From contig NZ_CP135079.1 in NCBI RefSeq assembly GCF_032121415.1, forward strand, positions 310,001-374,000: a DNA stretch of 64,000 bases, written 5' to 3'. The DNA is from Streptomyces parvus (GTDB taxonomy: Bacteria > Actinomycetota > Actinomycetes > Streptomycetales > Streptomycetaceae). Shown here one piece after another: positions 35,895-44,465 of the stretch (its first letter is position 1; each line of letters starts with the position of its first letter). The translations under genes were made by a program, and so were the position numbers. Under the pieces are notes generated by a model. That model did no database searches and was not told the DNA's origin. It saw only the letters and a program-made list of their open reading frames with translations.

Positions 35895-37763
35895 TTGAGT
35901 ACAGAAACACGATGGCGCCGTACCAGATCCCCGCAGAGCGCCTCCCCCAGCAAGCGGTCCAAGGCCATCGCGGGAGCCACGGCGCTGCTCGTACCGCTGG
36001 CCGCCATGGTGGGCCTCGCGAGCCCGGCGGAGGCAGCGGCCTCGGCCACCGCCGTATACACCAAGGCATCCGACTGGGGCAGCGGCTTCGAGGGCAAGTG
36101 GACGGTGAAGAACACCGGCACCACCACGCTCTCCACCTGGACCGTCGAGTGGGACTTCCCGGCGAACACGAAGGTCACCTCCGCCTGGGACGCCACCGTC
36201 ACCAACTCCGCGAATCACTGGACCGCCAAGAACCTCGGCTGGAACGGCACCCTGGCCCCCGGCGCGTCCGTCTCCTTCGGCTTCAACGGCTCCGGCTCCG
36301 GCGCGCCCTCCGGCTGCAAGCTCAACGGCAACCCGTGCGACGGCGGCTCCACCAACCCCGGCGACAACGCCCCCTCCGCTCCGGGCAAACCCACCGCGAG
36401 CGACATCACCAACTCCTCGGTGAAGCTGTCCTGGTCGGCCGCCACGGACGACAAGGGCATCAAGAACTACGACGTCAAGCGCGACGGTGCCACGGTCGCA
36501 ACCGTCACCGGCACCACGTACACCAACACCGGCCTGACCGCGGGCACGGACTACAGCTACTCCGTGGTGGCCCGCGACACCGCCGACCAGACCGGCCCGG
36601 CCTCGGCCGCCACGACGGTCCGTACCACCGGTGGCGGTGGCGGCGGCGAGAACCCCGGCGGTGACGGAAAGATCAACCTGGGCTACTTCACCAACTGGGG
36701 CTCCTACACGGTGAAGAACCTCGTGACCTCCGGCTCGGCAGCGAAGATCACGCACATCAACTACGCCTTCGGCAACGTGCAGAACGGCAAGTGCACCATC
36801 GGTGACGCGTACGAGGACTACGAGAAGTCCTACACCGCCGCCCAGTCGGTCGACGGCAAAGCCGACGCGTGGGACCAGCCGCTGCGGGGCCACTTCAACC
36901 AGCTGCGCAAGCTGAAGGCGCAGTACCCGCACATCAAGGTCCTCTGGTCGTTCGGCGGCTGGACCTGGTCCGGCGGCTTCGGCCAGGCCGTGCAGAACCC
37001 CGCCGCCTTCGCCCAGTCCTGCTACGACCTGGTCGAGGACCCCCGCTGGGCCGATGTCTTCGACGGCATCGACCTGGACTGGGAGTACCCCAACGCCTGT
37101 GGTCTGACCTGTGACACCAGCGGCCCGGCCGCGTTCAAGAACATGATGCAGGCCATGCGGGCCAAGTTCGGCCCGAACAACCTGCTCACCGCCGCCATCA
37201 CCGCGGACGGCTCCACCGGGGGCAAGCTCGACGCCGCCGACTACGGAGGCGCCGCCCAGTACATCAACTGGTACGACGTGATGACGTACGACTACTTCGG
37301 TTCCTGGGCAGCGCAGGGCCCGACGGCCCCGCACTCCCCGCTGACCTCGTACCCCGGCATCCCGGCGCAGGGCTTCAACTCGGCCGACGCCATCGCCAAG
37401 CTGAAGGCCAAGGGCGTCCCGGCTTCCAAGCTGCTCCTGGGAATCGGCTTCTACGGCCGCGGCTGGACGGGGGTCACTCAGTCGGCTCCGGGCGGTACCG
37501 CCACGGGCCCGGCCGCCGGAGTCGAGCCCGGCAACCAGTACTACAAGGTCCTCAAGACGACGTGCCCGGCCACCGGCACGGTCGGGGGCACGGCGTATGC
37601 CCACTGCGGAAACGACTGGTGGAGCTACGACACCCCGGCGACCGTCGGCACCAAGATGGCGTGGGCCAAGAGCCAGGGCCTGGGCGGCGCGTTCTTCTGG
37701 GAGTTCAACGGTGACACGGCCAACGGCGAACTCGTGACGGCCATCAACAGCGGCCTCAAGTAG
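35895..37763 (+). CDS. chiC: Secreted chitinase, CBM2-FnIII-GH18 (ChiC/Chi63 type)
   Basis: A 622-residue secreted enzyme hydrolysing chitin. I place the start at TTG 35895 (GGAG 6 nt upstream); the signal peptide then reads ...SKRSKAIAGATALLVPLAAMVG with cleavage near ASPAEAAA. Domains: CBM2 (about 45-150, SDWGSGFEGKWTVKNTG, Trp-rich), fibronectin III (about 160-250), Gly-rich linker, and the GH18 barrel (about 258-620). The catalytic DGIDLDWEYP has Glu397 as the acid. WSFGGWTWSGG and MTYDYFGSW complete the active site. The order matches S. lividans ChiC and S. plicatus Chi63. The promoter carries the chitinase repeats, so induction by chitin oligomers and glucose repression are expected. 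Confidence 0.93.
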   Translation: MSTETRWRRTRSPQSASPSKRSKAIAGATALLVPLAAMVGLASPAEAAASATAVYTKASDWGSGFEGKWTVKNTGTTTLSTWTVEWDFPANTKVTSAWDATVTNSANHWTAKNLGWNGTLAPGASVSFGFNGSGSGAPSGCKLNGNPCDGGSTNPGDNAPSAPGKPTASDITNSSVKLSWSAATDDKGIKNYDVKRDGATVATVTGTTYTNTGLTAGTDYSYSVVARDTADQTGPASAATTVRTTGGGGGGENPGGDGKINLGYFTNWGSYTVKNLVTSGSAAKITHINYAFGNVQNGKCTIGDAYEDYEKSYTAAQSVDGKADAWDQPLRGHFNQLRKLKAQYPHIKVLWSFGGWTWSGGFGQAVQNPAAFAQSCYDLVEDPRWADVFDGIDLDWEYPNACGLTCDTSGPAAFKNMMQAMRAKFGPNNLLTAAITADGSTGGKLDAADYGGAAQYINWYDVMTYDYFGSWAAQGPTAPHSPLTSYPGIPAQGFNSADAIAKLKAKGVPASKLLLGIGFYGRGWTGVTQSAPGGTATGPAAGVEPGNQYYKVLKTTCPATGTVGGTAYAHCGNDWWSYDTPATVGTKMAWAKSQGLGGAFFWEFNGDTANGELVTAINSGLK

Positions 37764-37776
37764 TCCCCGTACGGCC

Positions 37777-37815
37777 CCGGGCCCGCCCGCCCCGAACCGG
37801 AGCGGGCGGGCCCGG
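37777..37815 (+). terminator. Terminator of the chitinase gene
   Basis: A perfect 14-bp stem (37777-37790 with 37802-37815; CCGGGCCCGCCCGC) and an 11-nt loop, starting 13 bp after the chitinase stop codon. Confidence 0.85.
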
Positions 37816-37923
37816 CATGCTGCGGCCGGAGCGAGCAGATCCGCCGTCCCGAGGACATCGGCCGGGATCACCGGCTGTGGGTGCTGGGCCCGGCTGAGGA
37901 CCGCTGAACCTGGAGAGCTTCGC

Positions 37924-37970
37924 GGCACGGCTTCGCGGGACCCGGGATCCGGGTCCCGCGAAGCCGTGCC
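37924..37970 (-). terminator. Very long perfect hairpin after the DUF2267 gene
   Basis: A 22-bp perfect stem (37924-37945 with 37949-37970) with only 3 nt between the arms. It ends 4 bp before the stop of the minus-strand DUF2267 gene, so it should terminate that transcript and block read-through from the chitinase gene. Confidence 0.85.
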
Positions 37971-37973
37971 CGG

Positions 37974-38378
37974 TCAGGCCGCCTGGGCGAGGAGTTCCGC
38001 GCGGCCGAAGAGGAGCGCGTAGCCGGGCGGCAGGCAGCTGACGACCTCGGCGACGAGATCGTCCCCCACCAGGGCGGCGATCTGGCTGAGGACCACCCCG
38101 GCGTCCCACCGGGCGGTCGCCGGCGTGCCTCCGGTGCGCTCGGCGAGTTCGGCGACGAAGGCGGCCCCGGCCAGCTGCTTCACGGCCGGGACTTCCGCGG
38201 TGAACACCCGGGCGGCCTCCTCGGGCAGGGCGGTGGCGAGCGCGACGCGTTCGTCGCCGGTGATCTGGCGGCCGAGCGCGCCGAGCACGGCACACAGGCT
38301 CTCCTCGGCGCGTTCGCGCGTGGGGTAGGCGCCCTCGTACCGAATTTTCTCCAACAGCAGGCCAAAGGTCGTGTCCAT
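37974..38378 (-). CDS. DUF2267-family protein (copy 2)
   Basis: About 134 residues beginning MDTTFGLLLEKI; upstream in-frame ATGs at 38411 and 38462 are possible starts. The DUF2267 pattern is seen: AYPTRERAEESLCAVLGALG, ITGDERVALATALPEEAA, and the end LPPGYALLFGRAE. It is homologous to the gene at 38514, 135 bp upstream on the same strand; both finish LPPGY-LLFG. Function is unknown. DUF2267 genes often accompany stress-response genes, and here Hsp18 is the next gene beyond the paralogue. Confidence 0.85.
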   Translation of the reverse strand: MDTTFGLLLEKIRYEGAYPTRERAEESLCAVLGALGRQITGDERVALATALPEEAARVFTAEVPAVKQLAGAAFVAELAERTGGTPATARWDAGVVLSQIAALVGDDLVAEVVSCLPPGYALLFGRAELLAQAA

Positions 38379-38513
38379 CGGTGCGTCGGCGTTCCGAAGC
38401 TCGTGGATCATCGTGGCGGCAGCCCTTCTCGTCCGTACTGCTCGTGTCGATGCGCTGTCCACCCCCGCGGCTCGTCGTCGAGCAGGCGCGGGGGCGGACA
38501 GCGGTGGATCAGG

Positions 38514-38912
38514 TCAGGTGCTCTTCGGATGCCCGCCGAAGAGCAAGTCATACCCGGGCGGCAGTTGAAGCAGGATGCGCCGGGTGAGTTCCTCGCCCGC
38601 CGCCTCGGCAGCGACGCTGAGGACGGCTCCCACGTCCCACCGGGCCGTCTGTTCGCCGGCTCCCTCGATCCAGGCCGCGGTGGCACGCACGAACCGTTCC
38701 GGGGAGAGAGGCTCGACGGCCTGGAGCGGGTTGAGCAGGATCAGGGCCATGGTCTCCGGGAGCCGGGCGGCCAGTTCGGCCCGTTCCCCGCCCACCAGGT
38801 GGGCGCCGAGGAGAGCCAGGACGACGCGCGCGGCGCGTTCGGCCTCCCCGTGCGTCTCGTACTCTCCGCGTTCCTGGACGCGGTCCAGGAACGCTTCCCA
38901 TCGCAGGGTCAC
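38514..38912 (-). CDS. DUF2267-family protein (copy 1)
   Basis: A 132-residue soluble helical protein. It starts MTLRWEAFLDRVQERGEY and continues HGEAERAARVVLALLGAHL, GGERAELAARLPE, and ends LPPGYDLLFGGHPKST. Domain length and boundaries match DUF2267. It is a tandem paralogue of the next gene. Both are on the strand of hsp18 (39011), with 98 bp between hsp18 and this gene; co-transcription is possible but no proof is visible. Confidence 0.87.
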   Translation of the reverse strand: MTLRWEAFLDRVQERGEYETHGEAERAARVVLALLGAHLVGGERAELAARLPETMALILLNPLQAVEPLSPERFVRATAAWIEGAGEQTARWDVGAVLSVAAEAAGEELTRRILLQLPPGYDLLFGGHPKST

Positions 38913-39010
38913 CGCAGCCGCCTCCCAGGGGGGTGCGGGCGGGGGCCGGGCCCGGGGTGAAGAAGGGGAGGTCCGTCCCGGCCCCCGCCGCTGTCGCGGG
39001 CCGACCCGGG

Positions 39011-39442
39011 TCAGCCCTTGATCTGCTTGCGCCGGGACTCCCCGCCGATGGCGATCTTGCGAGGCTTGGCGCGTTCGGCGATCGGGATGCGCAGGGTCAG
39101 CACACCCGCGTCGTAGTCGGCGTCGATGCGCTCGGTGTCGAGCGTGTCCGCGAGGACGATCTGGCGGGAGAAGACGCCCAGCGGACGCTCGGAGAGCTCC
39201 ATCTGCACGTCGTCGGCGTTCACCGCCGGCCGTCGTTCGGCCTTGACGGTCAGCATGTTCCGCTCGACGTCGATGTCGATCGCGTCCGGCGAGACGCCGG
39301 GAAGATCGAAGGCCACCACGTACTCGTCGCCCTCCCGATACGCGTCCATCGGCATCGCCGAGGGGCGCGACCAGGTGCCGGGGCGCAGGAGTTGCTCGGT
39401 GATCCGGTCGAGTTCACGGAAGGGGTCGGTACGCATCAGCAT
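39011..39442 (-). CDS. hsp18: Small heat-shock protein Hsp18 (Hsp20/alpha-crystallin)
   Basis: A 143-residue ATP-independent chaperone that holds unfolding proteins. The N-terminus is [19 protein letters not shown]. The alpha-crystallin domain spans about 35-125: [27 protein letters not shown], and the conserved A-x-x-x-G-V-L-T-L as [12 protein letters not shown]. The C-terminus lacks a clear IxI motif, with RKIAIGGE instead. It is divergent from rheA, with the operator in the 139-bp gap. Expression should be low at normal temperature and strongly induced by heat. Confidence 0.95.
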   Translation of the reverse strand: MLMRTDPFRELDRITEQLLRPGTWSRPSAMPMDAYREGDEYVVAFDLPGVSPDAIDIDVERNMLTVKAERRPAVNADDVQMELSERPLGVFSRQIVLADTLDTERIDADYDAGVLTLRIPIAERAKPRKIAIGGESRRKQIKG

Positions 39443-39506
39443 GACGGAAACACCTCCAGTCGATCAGGCGGACAGCCCGCGCTTTTCACCTGACACCGTT
39501 GTAGCA

Positions 39507-39525
39507 TGTCATCCATTCGATGACA
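39507..39525. promoter_or_regulatory. RheA operator
   Basis: TGTCATC-CATTC-GATGACA, a perfect 7-bp inverted repeat with a 5-bp spacer. This equals the operator form TGTCATC-N5-GATGACA reported for RheA of S. albus. It lies between hsp18 and rheA and can repress both. Confidence 0.92.
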
Positions 39526-39581
39526 ACTGACCGTGTCACCGAAAGGATGACCGCATCGTCGAGCACAGCGAGGAGACCCCC

Positions 39582-40262
39582 GTGACTCCCACCACCCAGC
39601 CCGAGCCGCCCCACCGCCCCGCCCCGGACGCCGTCTCCTTCCTTGCGGCGTGGGGGGCCCTGCAGACCATCGACGAAGCCGTCCGCGACGCACACGGCAG
39701 CGCCGGGAACGCCGCCTCCCCGCCGCCCGTCACGGAGCGGGCCCAGGCCCTGGCATCGCTCCAGCTGTTGCGCGAGGTGCGGGAGCAGCTCGCGGGCTGG
39801 GAGACCGGTCTGATCGAGACGGCCCGCGCGGCCGGAGCGAGCTGGGCCGACCTCGCCGACCCGCTGGGCGTCGCGAGCCGCCAGGCCGCCGAACGGCGCT
39901 ATCTGCGCCTGCGCCCCGGCTCCGAGGGCAGCACCGGGGAGCAGCGGGTCCGGGCGACCCGGGACCGCCGGGCAGGAGACCGGTCGATCACCACATGGGC
40001 CCGGCAGAACGCGGCGGATCTGCGGTCGCTCGCGGGGCAGATCACCGCGCTGACCGATCTTCCCGCCGCGGCGGACCCCTCACTCGCCCGGCTCCGCAAG
40101 GCGCTCGGCGCCGACGACGCCGCCGCCCTGGTCACCCCGCTCACCGCACTCCACTGCCATCTCACCCCGGGGCACGGGGAGTTGGCGGACCGCGTGGACG
40201 CACTGACGCGGCACACCGGTCGGCTGCGCGAGGACACGGCTGCCCGCCGACGCGGCGACTGA
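39582..40262 (+). CDS. rheA: HSP18 transcriptional repressor (RheA-like thermosensor)
   Basis: A 226-residue protein starting at GTG 39582, with GGAG about 8 nt upstream. The N-terminal part is helical and Ala/Leu-rich. The DNA-binding portion likely includes GASWADLADPLGVASRQAAERRYLR, which looks like an HTH (AGASWADLADPLGVASRQAA). RheA of S. albus is a repressor of hsp18 whose own conformation changes with temperature. Assignment rests on gene order, size and the operator, and on the HTH-like block. The window shows no other regulator for hsp18 in this place. Confidence 0.85.
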   Translation: MTPTTQPEPPHRPAPDAVSFLAAWGALQTIDEAVRDAHGSAGNAASPPPVTERAQALASLQLLREVREQLAGWETGLIETARAAGASWADLADPLGVASRQAAERRYLRLRPGSEGSTGEQRVRATRDRRAGDRSITTWARQNAADLRSLAGQITALTDLPAAADPSLARLRKALGADDAAALVTPLTALHCHLTPGHGELADRVDALTRHTGRLREDTAARRRGD

Positions 40263-40271
40263 CGGCACAGA

Positions 40272-40303
40272 GGCGGGCCCGGGCGCACTCGCCCGGGCCC
40301 GCC
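40272..40303. terminator. Bidirectional terminator between rheA and the methyltransferase gene
   Basis: A perfect 14-bp stem (GGCGGGCCCGGGCG at 40272-40285 with 40290-40303) and a 4-nt CACT loop, placed between two convergent genes. Confidence 0.88.
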
Positions 40304-40323
40304 CGTACGACTGCCCCTACCGG

Positions 40324-41106
40324 CTACGGCTTGCGGGCGACGAGGCCCCACTGGTCGACCGGCACCGCGTCGTCCTCCTCGGGCCGCCAGCGGTCGATCG
40401 GGACGAAGCCCGGCTCCACCAGCTCCAGGCCCTCGGCGCAGCCGGTGATCTCCTCCGGTTCCCGGACGAGGTAGGGCGGGTTGTCACCCGACGCGTACGC
40501 CTCCTGCGCCGCCAGCGTCTGCGGGGTCTTCACCGTGTCGCAGAGCACCAGATGGCTTCCCGACGGCATCCGGGCCAGATACCGCTGGACGACCTCGATG
40601 CCCTCGGCCGGAACGAGGTGCCCGAGGGTCGAGAGCAGGAGCACGGCGACGGGCTCGGACAGGTCGAGGGTCTTCGCCGCCTCGTCCACCACCGTGTCCG
40701 TCGCGGAGAGGTCGGCGTCCACATAGGCCGTGCGTCCCTCGGGCGCGCTGGTCAGGAGCGCCTCCGCGTGGGCGAGGACGATCGGGTCGTTGTCGACGTA
40801 GACGATCCGGGACTCCGGCGCGATGCTCTGCGCCACCTCATGGGTGCTGTTCGCCACCGGCAGCCCGGTGCCGACGTCCAGGAACTGGCGTACCCCCACC
40901 GAGGCGAGATAGCGGATGGCGCGGATCTGGAAGGCGCGGGAGGCACGGGCGATGTCGACCATCTGCGGGTAGGCCCCGCTCACCGCATCGGCCAGCTCCC
41001 GGTCCACCGGGTAGTGGTCCTTGCCGCCCAGCCACGCGTTCCAGACGCGCGCCGAGTGGGGAATGTCGGACCGGATCCTGCGGCGGAATTCGTCGTCGAC
41101 GCTCAT
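40324..41106 (-). CDS. SAM-dependent methyltransferase of DUF574 type (PF04672)
   Basis: A 260-residue protein of the methyltransferase family abundant in Streptomyces. The opening RIRSDIPHSARVWNAWLGGKDHYPVDR is diagnostic (IPHSARVWNAWLGGKDHY as key block), followed by SAM motif FLDVGTGLP and IVYVDNDPIV. The catalytic targets of the family are mostly unknown. It stands alone between two terminators or gaps. Good confidence on family, none on substrate. Confidence 0.93.
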   Translation of the reverse strand: MSVDDEFRRRIRSDIPHSARVWNAWLGGKDHYPVDRELADAVSGAYPQMVDIARASRAFQIRAIRYLASVGVRQFLDVGTGLPVANSTHEVAQSIAPESRIVYVDNDPIVLAHAEALLTSAPEGRTAYVDADLSATDTVVDEAAKTLDLSEPVAVLLLSTLGHLVPAEGIEVVQRYLARMPSGSHLVLCDTVKTPQTLAAQEAYASGDNPPYLVREPEEITGCAEGLELVEPGFVPIDRWRPEEDDAVPVDQWGLVARKP

Positions 41107-41238
41107 GGCTCTCCTCTACCCGCTTGCCGTACCTGGCGGTTGGCCGGACGAACCCCGACCGGCCCCCTGCCGGCGACCGTACCTCGCGCCCGGGCACCAC
41201 GCGGCGGCGGGGGGGCGAACATGCGCGCAGACGGAGGC

Positions 41239-41394
41239 TCAGAGGATCCGGCCGACCAGCCCGAAGATCCAGCTGATCAGGACGGCGAGCAGGATGAAGA
41301 ACCCGATGGTGATCACACCGCACCAGGACCAGCCGCCTCCCGCCTCCAGCCCGTGGCCGTCCCGCCCGCCCAGCTCCCCGTCGAACAGATCCAT
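41239..41394 (-). CDS. Tiny membrane protein (51 residues)
   Basis: Starts MDLFDGELGG with GGAGGG 6 nt upstream, a strong ribosome-binding site. One membrane helix covers about residues 26-46 (VITIGFFILLAVLISWIFGL). The frame continues 57 bp upstream, but the site supports the shorter start. I do not recognise the family. Such small helical proteins are often subunits or stress peptides; nothing nearby says which. Confidence 0.6.
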   Translation of the reverse strand: MDLFDGELGGRDGHGLEAGGGWSWCGVITIGFFILLAVLISWIFGLVGRIL

Positions 41395-41744
41395 GATCCA
41401 CCCTCCCCCGTGCACGGAACCCCCCGGTTCCGCAGGGACGCAATCTCTCACGCCGTCCTCCGCCCGTCGAGCCGGGTCGGGGGGCGAGCGGGAGCGGCAT
41501 CACGGCAGTCGGGCCCACCCGTGGTCCGTAGACCGTGTGGTCGGTGCCGTACCCCTCACCCATGCGCACCGTCCGGGAGGCCGCCCCGCCGCGGCGGGGC
41601 CAGAATCGGAGGCGCTGAGCTCCGGGACGCCCCGTGCCCACGGCGGCGGTCGTCCTCGCGGGCGGAGAGGGCGGACCGATGGCGGGACCTGCACGCCGGG
41701 GGCGTACTCCTCGGCGCGAACGTGACAACGCGGCCGTGGAGCGT
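41395..41744. other. Intergenic region, no supported gene
   Basis: These 350 bases lie between a divergent tiny gene and the MFS gene. The reading frame of the MFS gene stays open back to 41634, so its N-terminus may be longer (ATG at 41679 also has a purine-rich GGAGAGGG upstream). Otherwise I see no coding bias, repeat or hairpin I would defend. Confidence 0.4.
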
Positions 41745-43253
41745 ATGGTCCGCACCCTCATCCGGCGGCGGAAGAAGTCGTTCCGCGAGGACGACGTCAC
41801 CGTCACCGATCCGCCGAAGGTCCGGCGCGCCGTGACGGCGGCGGCCCTCGGCAACACCATGGAGTGGTTCGACTTCGGGGTCTACGCCTATCTGGCCGGG
41901 ACGCTCGGCAAGGTCTTCTTCCCCTCCAGCTCGCCGGGCGCCCAGGTGGTGTCGACGTTCGCGACCTTCGCGGCGGCCTTCCTGGTACGCCCGCTGGGCG
42001 GGCTGGTCTTCGGACCGCTGGGCGACCGGGTGGGGCGGCAGAAGGTCCTCGCGCTCACGATGATCATGATGGCGGCGAGCACCTTCGCCGTCGGGTTCCT
42101 GCCCACGTACGCGGCCGTCGGCTTCGCCGCCCCGCTCCTGCTCCTGGTCTGCCGCCTGGTGCAGGGCTTCTCCACCGGCGGCGAGTACGCGGGCGCCACG
42201 ACATACATCGCGGAGTACGCCCCCGACAAGCGGCGCGGGTTCCTGGGCAGCTGGCTCGACTTCGGCACGTTCGTCGGCTATTCGCTGGGCTCGGGTCTGG
42301 TCACCGTGCTCACCGCCGTTCTCGGCACGGACGGGATGACGGACTGGGGCTGGCGCATCCCGTTCTTCGTCGCGGGCCCGATGGGCATCATCGGGCTGTA
42401 CATGCGGCTGAAGCTGGAGGAGACGCCCGCCTTCCAGAAGGAGGAGGCCTATCAGGCCACCGAGTCACGCTCCGGCTCCGGGGACGATCCGGTCGAGGAG
42501 GCCCGGCAGTCGGGCAAGGGGCGGCTCAAGGAGATCTTCACGAAGCACTGGGAGGCCGTGCTCGTCTGCATGGGTCTGGTGCTGCTGTACAACGTCACGA
42601 ACTACATGGTGACGTCCTATCTGCCCACGTACATGTCCTCCACTCTGGGCGAGCCGGAGACCACCTCGCAGCTGCTGGTGCTCGGCACGATGCTGCTGGT
42701 GGTGCTGCTCATCACCACCGTGGGCCGGACCTCGGACCGGTGGGGCCGCAGACCCGTCTTCATGGCGGGCAGCGTGGCCCTGATCGCGCTGTCCGCGCCC
42801 GCCTTCCTGCTGATCCGGCAGGGCGGCATCCTGCTGCCCGCCCTCGGGTGCGCGGTGCTCGGGCTGCTGCTGGTCTGCTTCGCGGGAACGGCGGCCTCGA
42901 CGCTGCCCGCCCTGTTCCCGACGCGGCTGCGGTACGGGGCGCTGTCGATCGCCTTCAACATCTCCGTTTCGCTCTTCGGCGGTACGACCCCGCTGTTCGC
43001 CTCGGGTCTGGTGGAGGCCACGGGCAACGAGATGGTGCCCGCGTACTACCTGATGGTGGCCGGGGTGATCGGTCTGGTGGCCACCTTCTTCCTGCACGAG
43101 ACGGCGGGACGGCCGCTGCGCGGTTCCGGCCCGATGGTGGAGACGCCCGAGCAGGCTCGCGAACTGGTGGCACGGAGCCGGACCGCGGCGGGCCGCCAGG
43201 CGCGCGATGTGTGGCTGCGGGTGCGGGACCTGTGGCGAGGGCCGCCGCACTGA
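41745..43253 (+). CDS. MFS transporter of the metabolite:H+ symporter (ProP/ShiA) family
   Basis: About 502 residues with twelve membrane helices. The MHS signature NTMEWFDFGVYAYLAG is at the first helix. The loop 2-3 motif GPLGDRVGRQK and RLVQGFSTGGEYAGATTY are both family hallmarks. WGWRIPFFVAGPMGIIGLYMR closes the N-terminal half. Substrates of relatives include proline/betaine (ProP), shikimate, and dicarboxylic acids. A central cytoplasmic loop is longer than average (SGSGDDPVEEARQSG). The start is uncertain between 41679 and 41745. Confidence 0.9.
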   Translation: MVRTLIRRRKKSFREDDVTVTDPPKVRRAVTAAALGNTMEWFDFGVYAYLAGTLGKVFFPSSSPGAQVVSTFATFAAAFLVRPLGGLVFGPLGDRVGRQKVLALTMIMMAASTFAVGFLPTYAAVGFAAPLLLLVCRLVQGFSTGGEYAGATTYIAEYAPDKRRGFLGSWLDFGTFVGYSLGSGLVTVLTAVLGTDGMTDWGWRIPFFVAGPMGIIGLYMRLKLEETPAFQKEEAYQATESRSGSGDDPVEEARQSGKGRLKEIFTKHWEAVLVCMGLVLLYNVTNYMVTSYLPTYMSSTLGEPETTSQLLVLGTMLLVVLLITTVGRTSDRWGRRPVFMAGSVALIALSAPAFLLIRQGGILLPALGCAVLGLLLVCFAGTAASTLPALFPTRLRYGALSIAFNISVSLFGGTTPLFASGLVEATGNEMVPAYYLMVAGVIGLVATFFLHETAGRPLRGSGPMVETPEQARELVARSRTAAGRQARDVWLRVRDLWRGPPH

Positions 43254-43258
43254 CGGGA

Positions 43259-43300
43259 CGCGCGTACCCCCGTGAGGCGCCTGCGATCCGGGTACGCGCG
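43259..43300. terminator. Bidirectional terminator hairpin
   Basis: A perfect 11-bp stem (CGCGCGTACCC at 43259-43269 with 43290-43300) and a 20-nt loop, between the convergent ends of the MFS gene and the 5'-nucleotidase gene. Confidence 0.75.
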
Positions 43301-43301
43301 C

Positions 43302-44255
43302 TCAGGCGTCCGGGACCGCGGTGGCCGCCGGCTCGTTCAGCTTCCCGAACGGTACGTGCACGCTCGGGGTGGTGCGCGAGGTGCTCACCAGGTGGCCCTG
43401 CTGGTCGTCGAAGAAGATGTGCGGCTTCAGGATGCCCATGATCCGGCCCTTGTCGATGCCGCCGAGGAAGAACGCGTCGTTGACGGTCACGCCCCACCCC
43501 TTGAGGCTCTGCACCGCCCGCTCGTGCGCGGGCGCGTTGCGGGCCGTGACGATGGAGACGTGCAGGCGGATCCGGTAGTCGGGGTCCTTCCGGCGCTCCT
43601 GCTCCTCCCGCTGCTGGATCCGGTTCACGTTCGCCAGGAAGTCCCGCAGCGGCCCGGCGTCGTGCGGGACGGCGGCGTTGGCGACCTCGTGGGCGCGGAA
43701 CTTCTCGATCCCGCCCTCCTGGAACACCTGCTCCGAGGCGTCCGTGGCGAGGACCCCGTCGAAGTCGAAGGAGATCCGCAGGTCGTGGTCGTCCGCGTCG
43801 TCCTCGTAGGGGGCGCCGAGGACGTGGCCTGCGGGGAGCCCGGCGGCGACCGCCTCCCGGACGTCCCCCTCGTGTGCCGACAGGAACAGGGACATGTTCA
43901 GGGCGGGCATGAACCGGTGGGGCGAGCGGCCCTGCATGAAGATGGCCCGGCTGATGGGCAGTTGGTGACTTTCGATGGAGCGCATGACCCGCAGCCCGGT
44001 GTCGGGGTCGTTGCGCGACAGGACGATGACCTCGACCAGGGGGTCGTTCACCCCGCCGAGGTCGTTCAGCGACAGCAGCCGGCGGATGAAGGGGAACGCG
44101 GCCCCCGGGCGGAGCGGGTCGCCCACATGCTTCTCCTGGTAGGCGCGGTAGCTCTCCTCGCCCTGCTCCCGGAAGACGGCGTCCGACTCGGTCAGGTCGA
44201 ACAGAGCGCTGGACGCGATCCCGATGACCAGCCGGTCGGCGAGTTCGTAGTGCAC
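43302..44255 (-). CDS. 5'-nucleotidase (PF06189, cytosolic cN-I type)
   Basis: A 317-residue cytoplasmic phosphatase. It starts MHYELADRLVIGIASSALFDL, where the Asp of ALFDL is typical. The family block SLFLSAHEGDVREAVAAGLPAGHV is present (key residues FLSA, DV, AG-P-). A HAD-like acid motif follows in SFDFDGVLATDASE. It should dephosphorylate nucleoside monophosphates such as AMP. The vertebrate cN-I and actinobacterial forms share these blocks. It is divergent from the ceramidase gene. Confidence 0.9.
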   Translation of the reverse strand: MHYELADRLVIGIASSALFDLTESDAVFREQGEESYRAYQEKHVGDPLRPGAAFPFIRRLLSLNDLGGVNDPLVEVIVLSRNDPDTGLRVMRSIESHQLPISRAIFMQGRSPHRFMPALNMSLFLSAHEGDVREAVAAGLPAGHVLGAPYEDDADDHDLRISFDFDGVLATDASEQVFQEGGIEKFRAHEVANAAVPHDAGPLRDFLANVNRIQQREEQERRKDPDYRIRLHVSIVTARNAPAHERAVQSLKGWGVTVNDAFFLGGIDKGRIMGILKPHIFFDDQQGHLVSTSRTTPSVHVPFGKLNEPAATAVPDA

Positions 44256-44465
44256 GGCAGTTCCTCCGGTCGGCCCTGTGCTGATGCGCCCCCACTATCG
44301 CACCGTCGCACGGCTGTTCCCCACGGACCGCGTTCCTTTACTGGCCGGTAGACATCTATGCGACGCAGGTCACACTGCTCTACGGTCGGGGCACTGCCCC
44401 GGCCCCCCACGTCGGTGAGCCGCCGACCGGGCCCCGGCATCCCGTCTCCCGCCCCAGGAGGTCCC

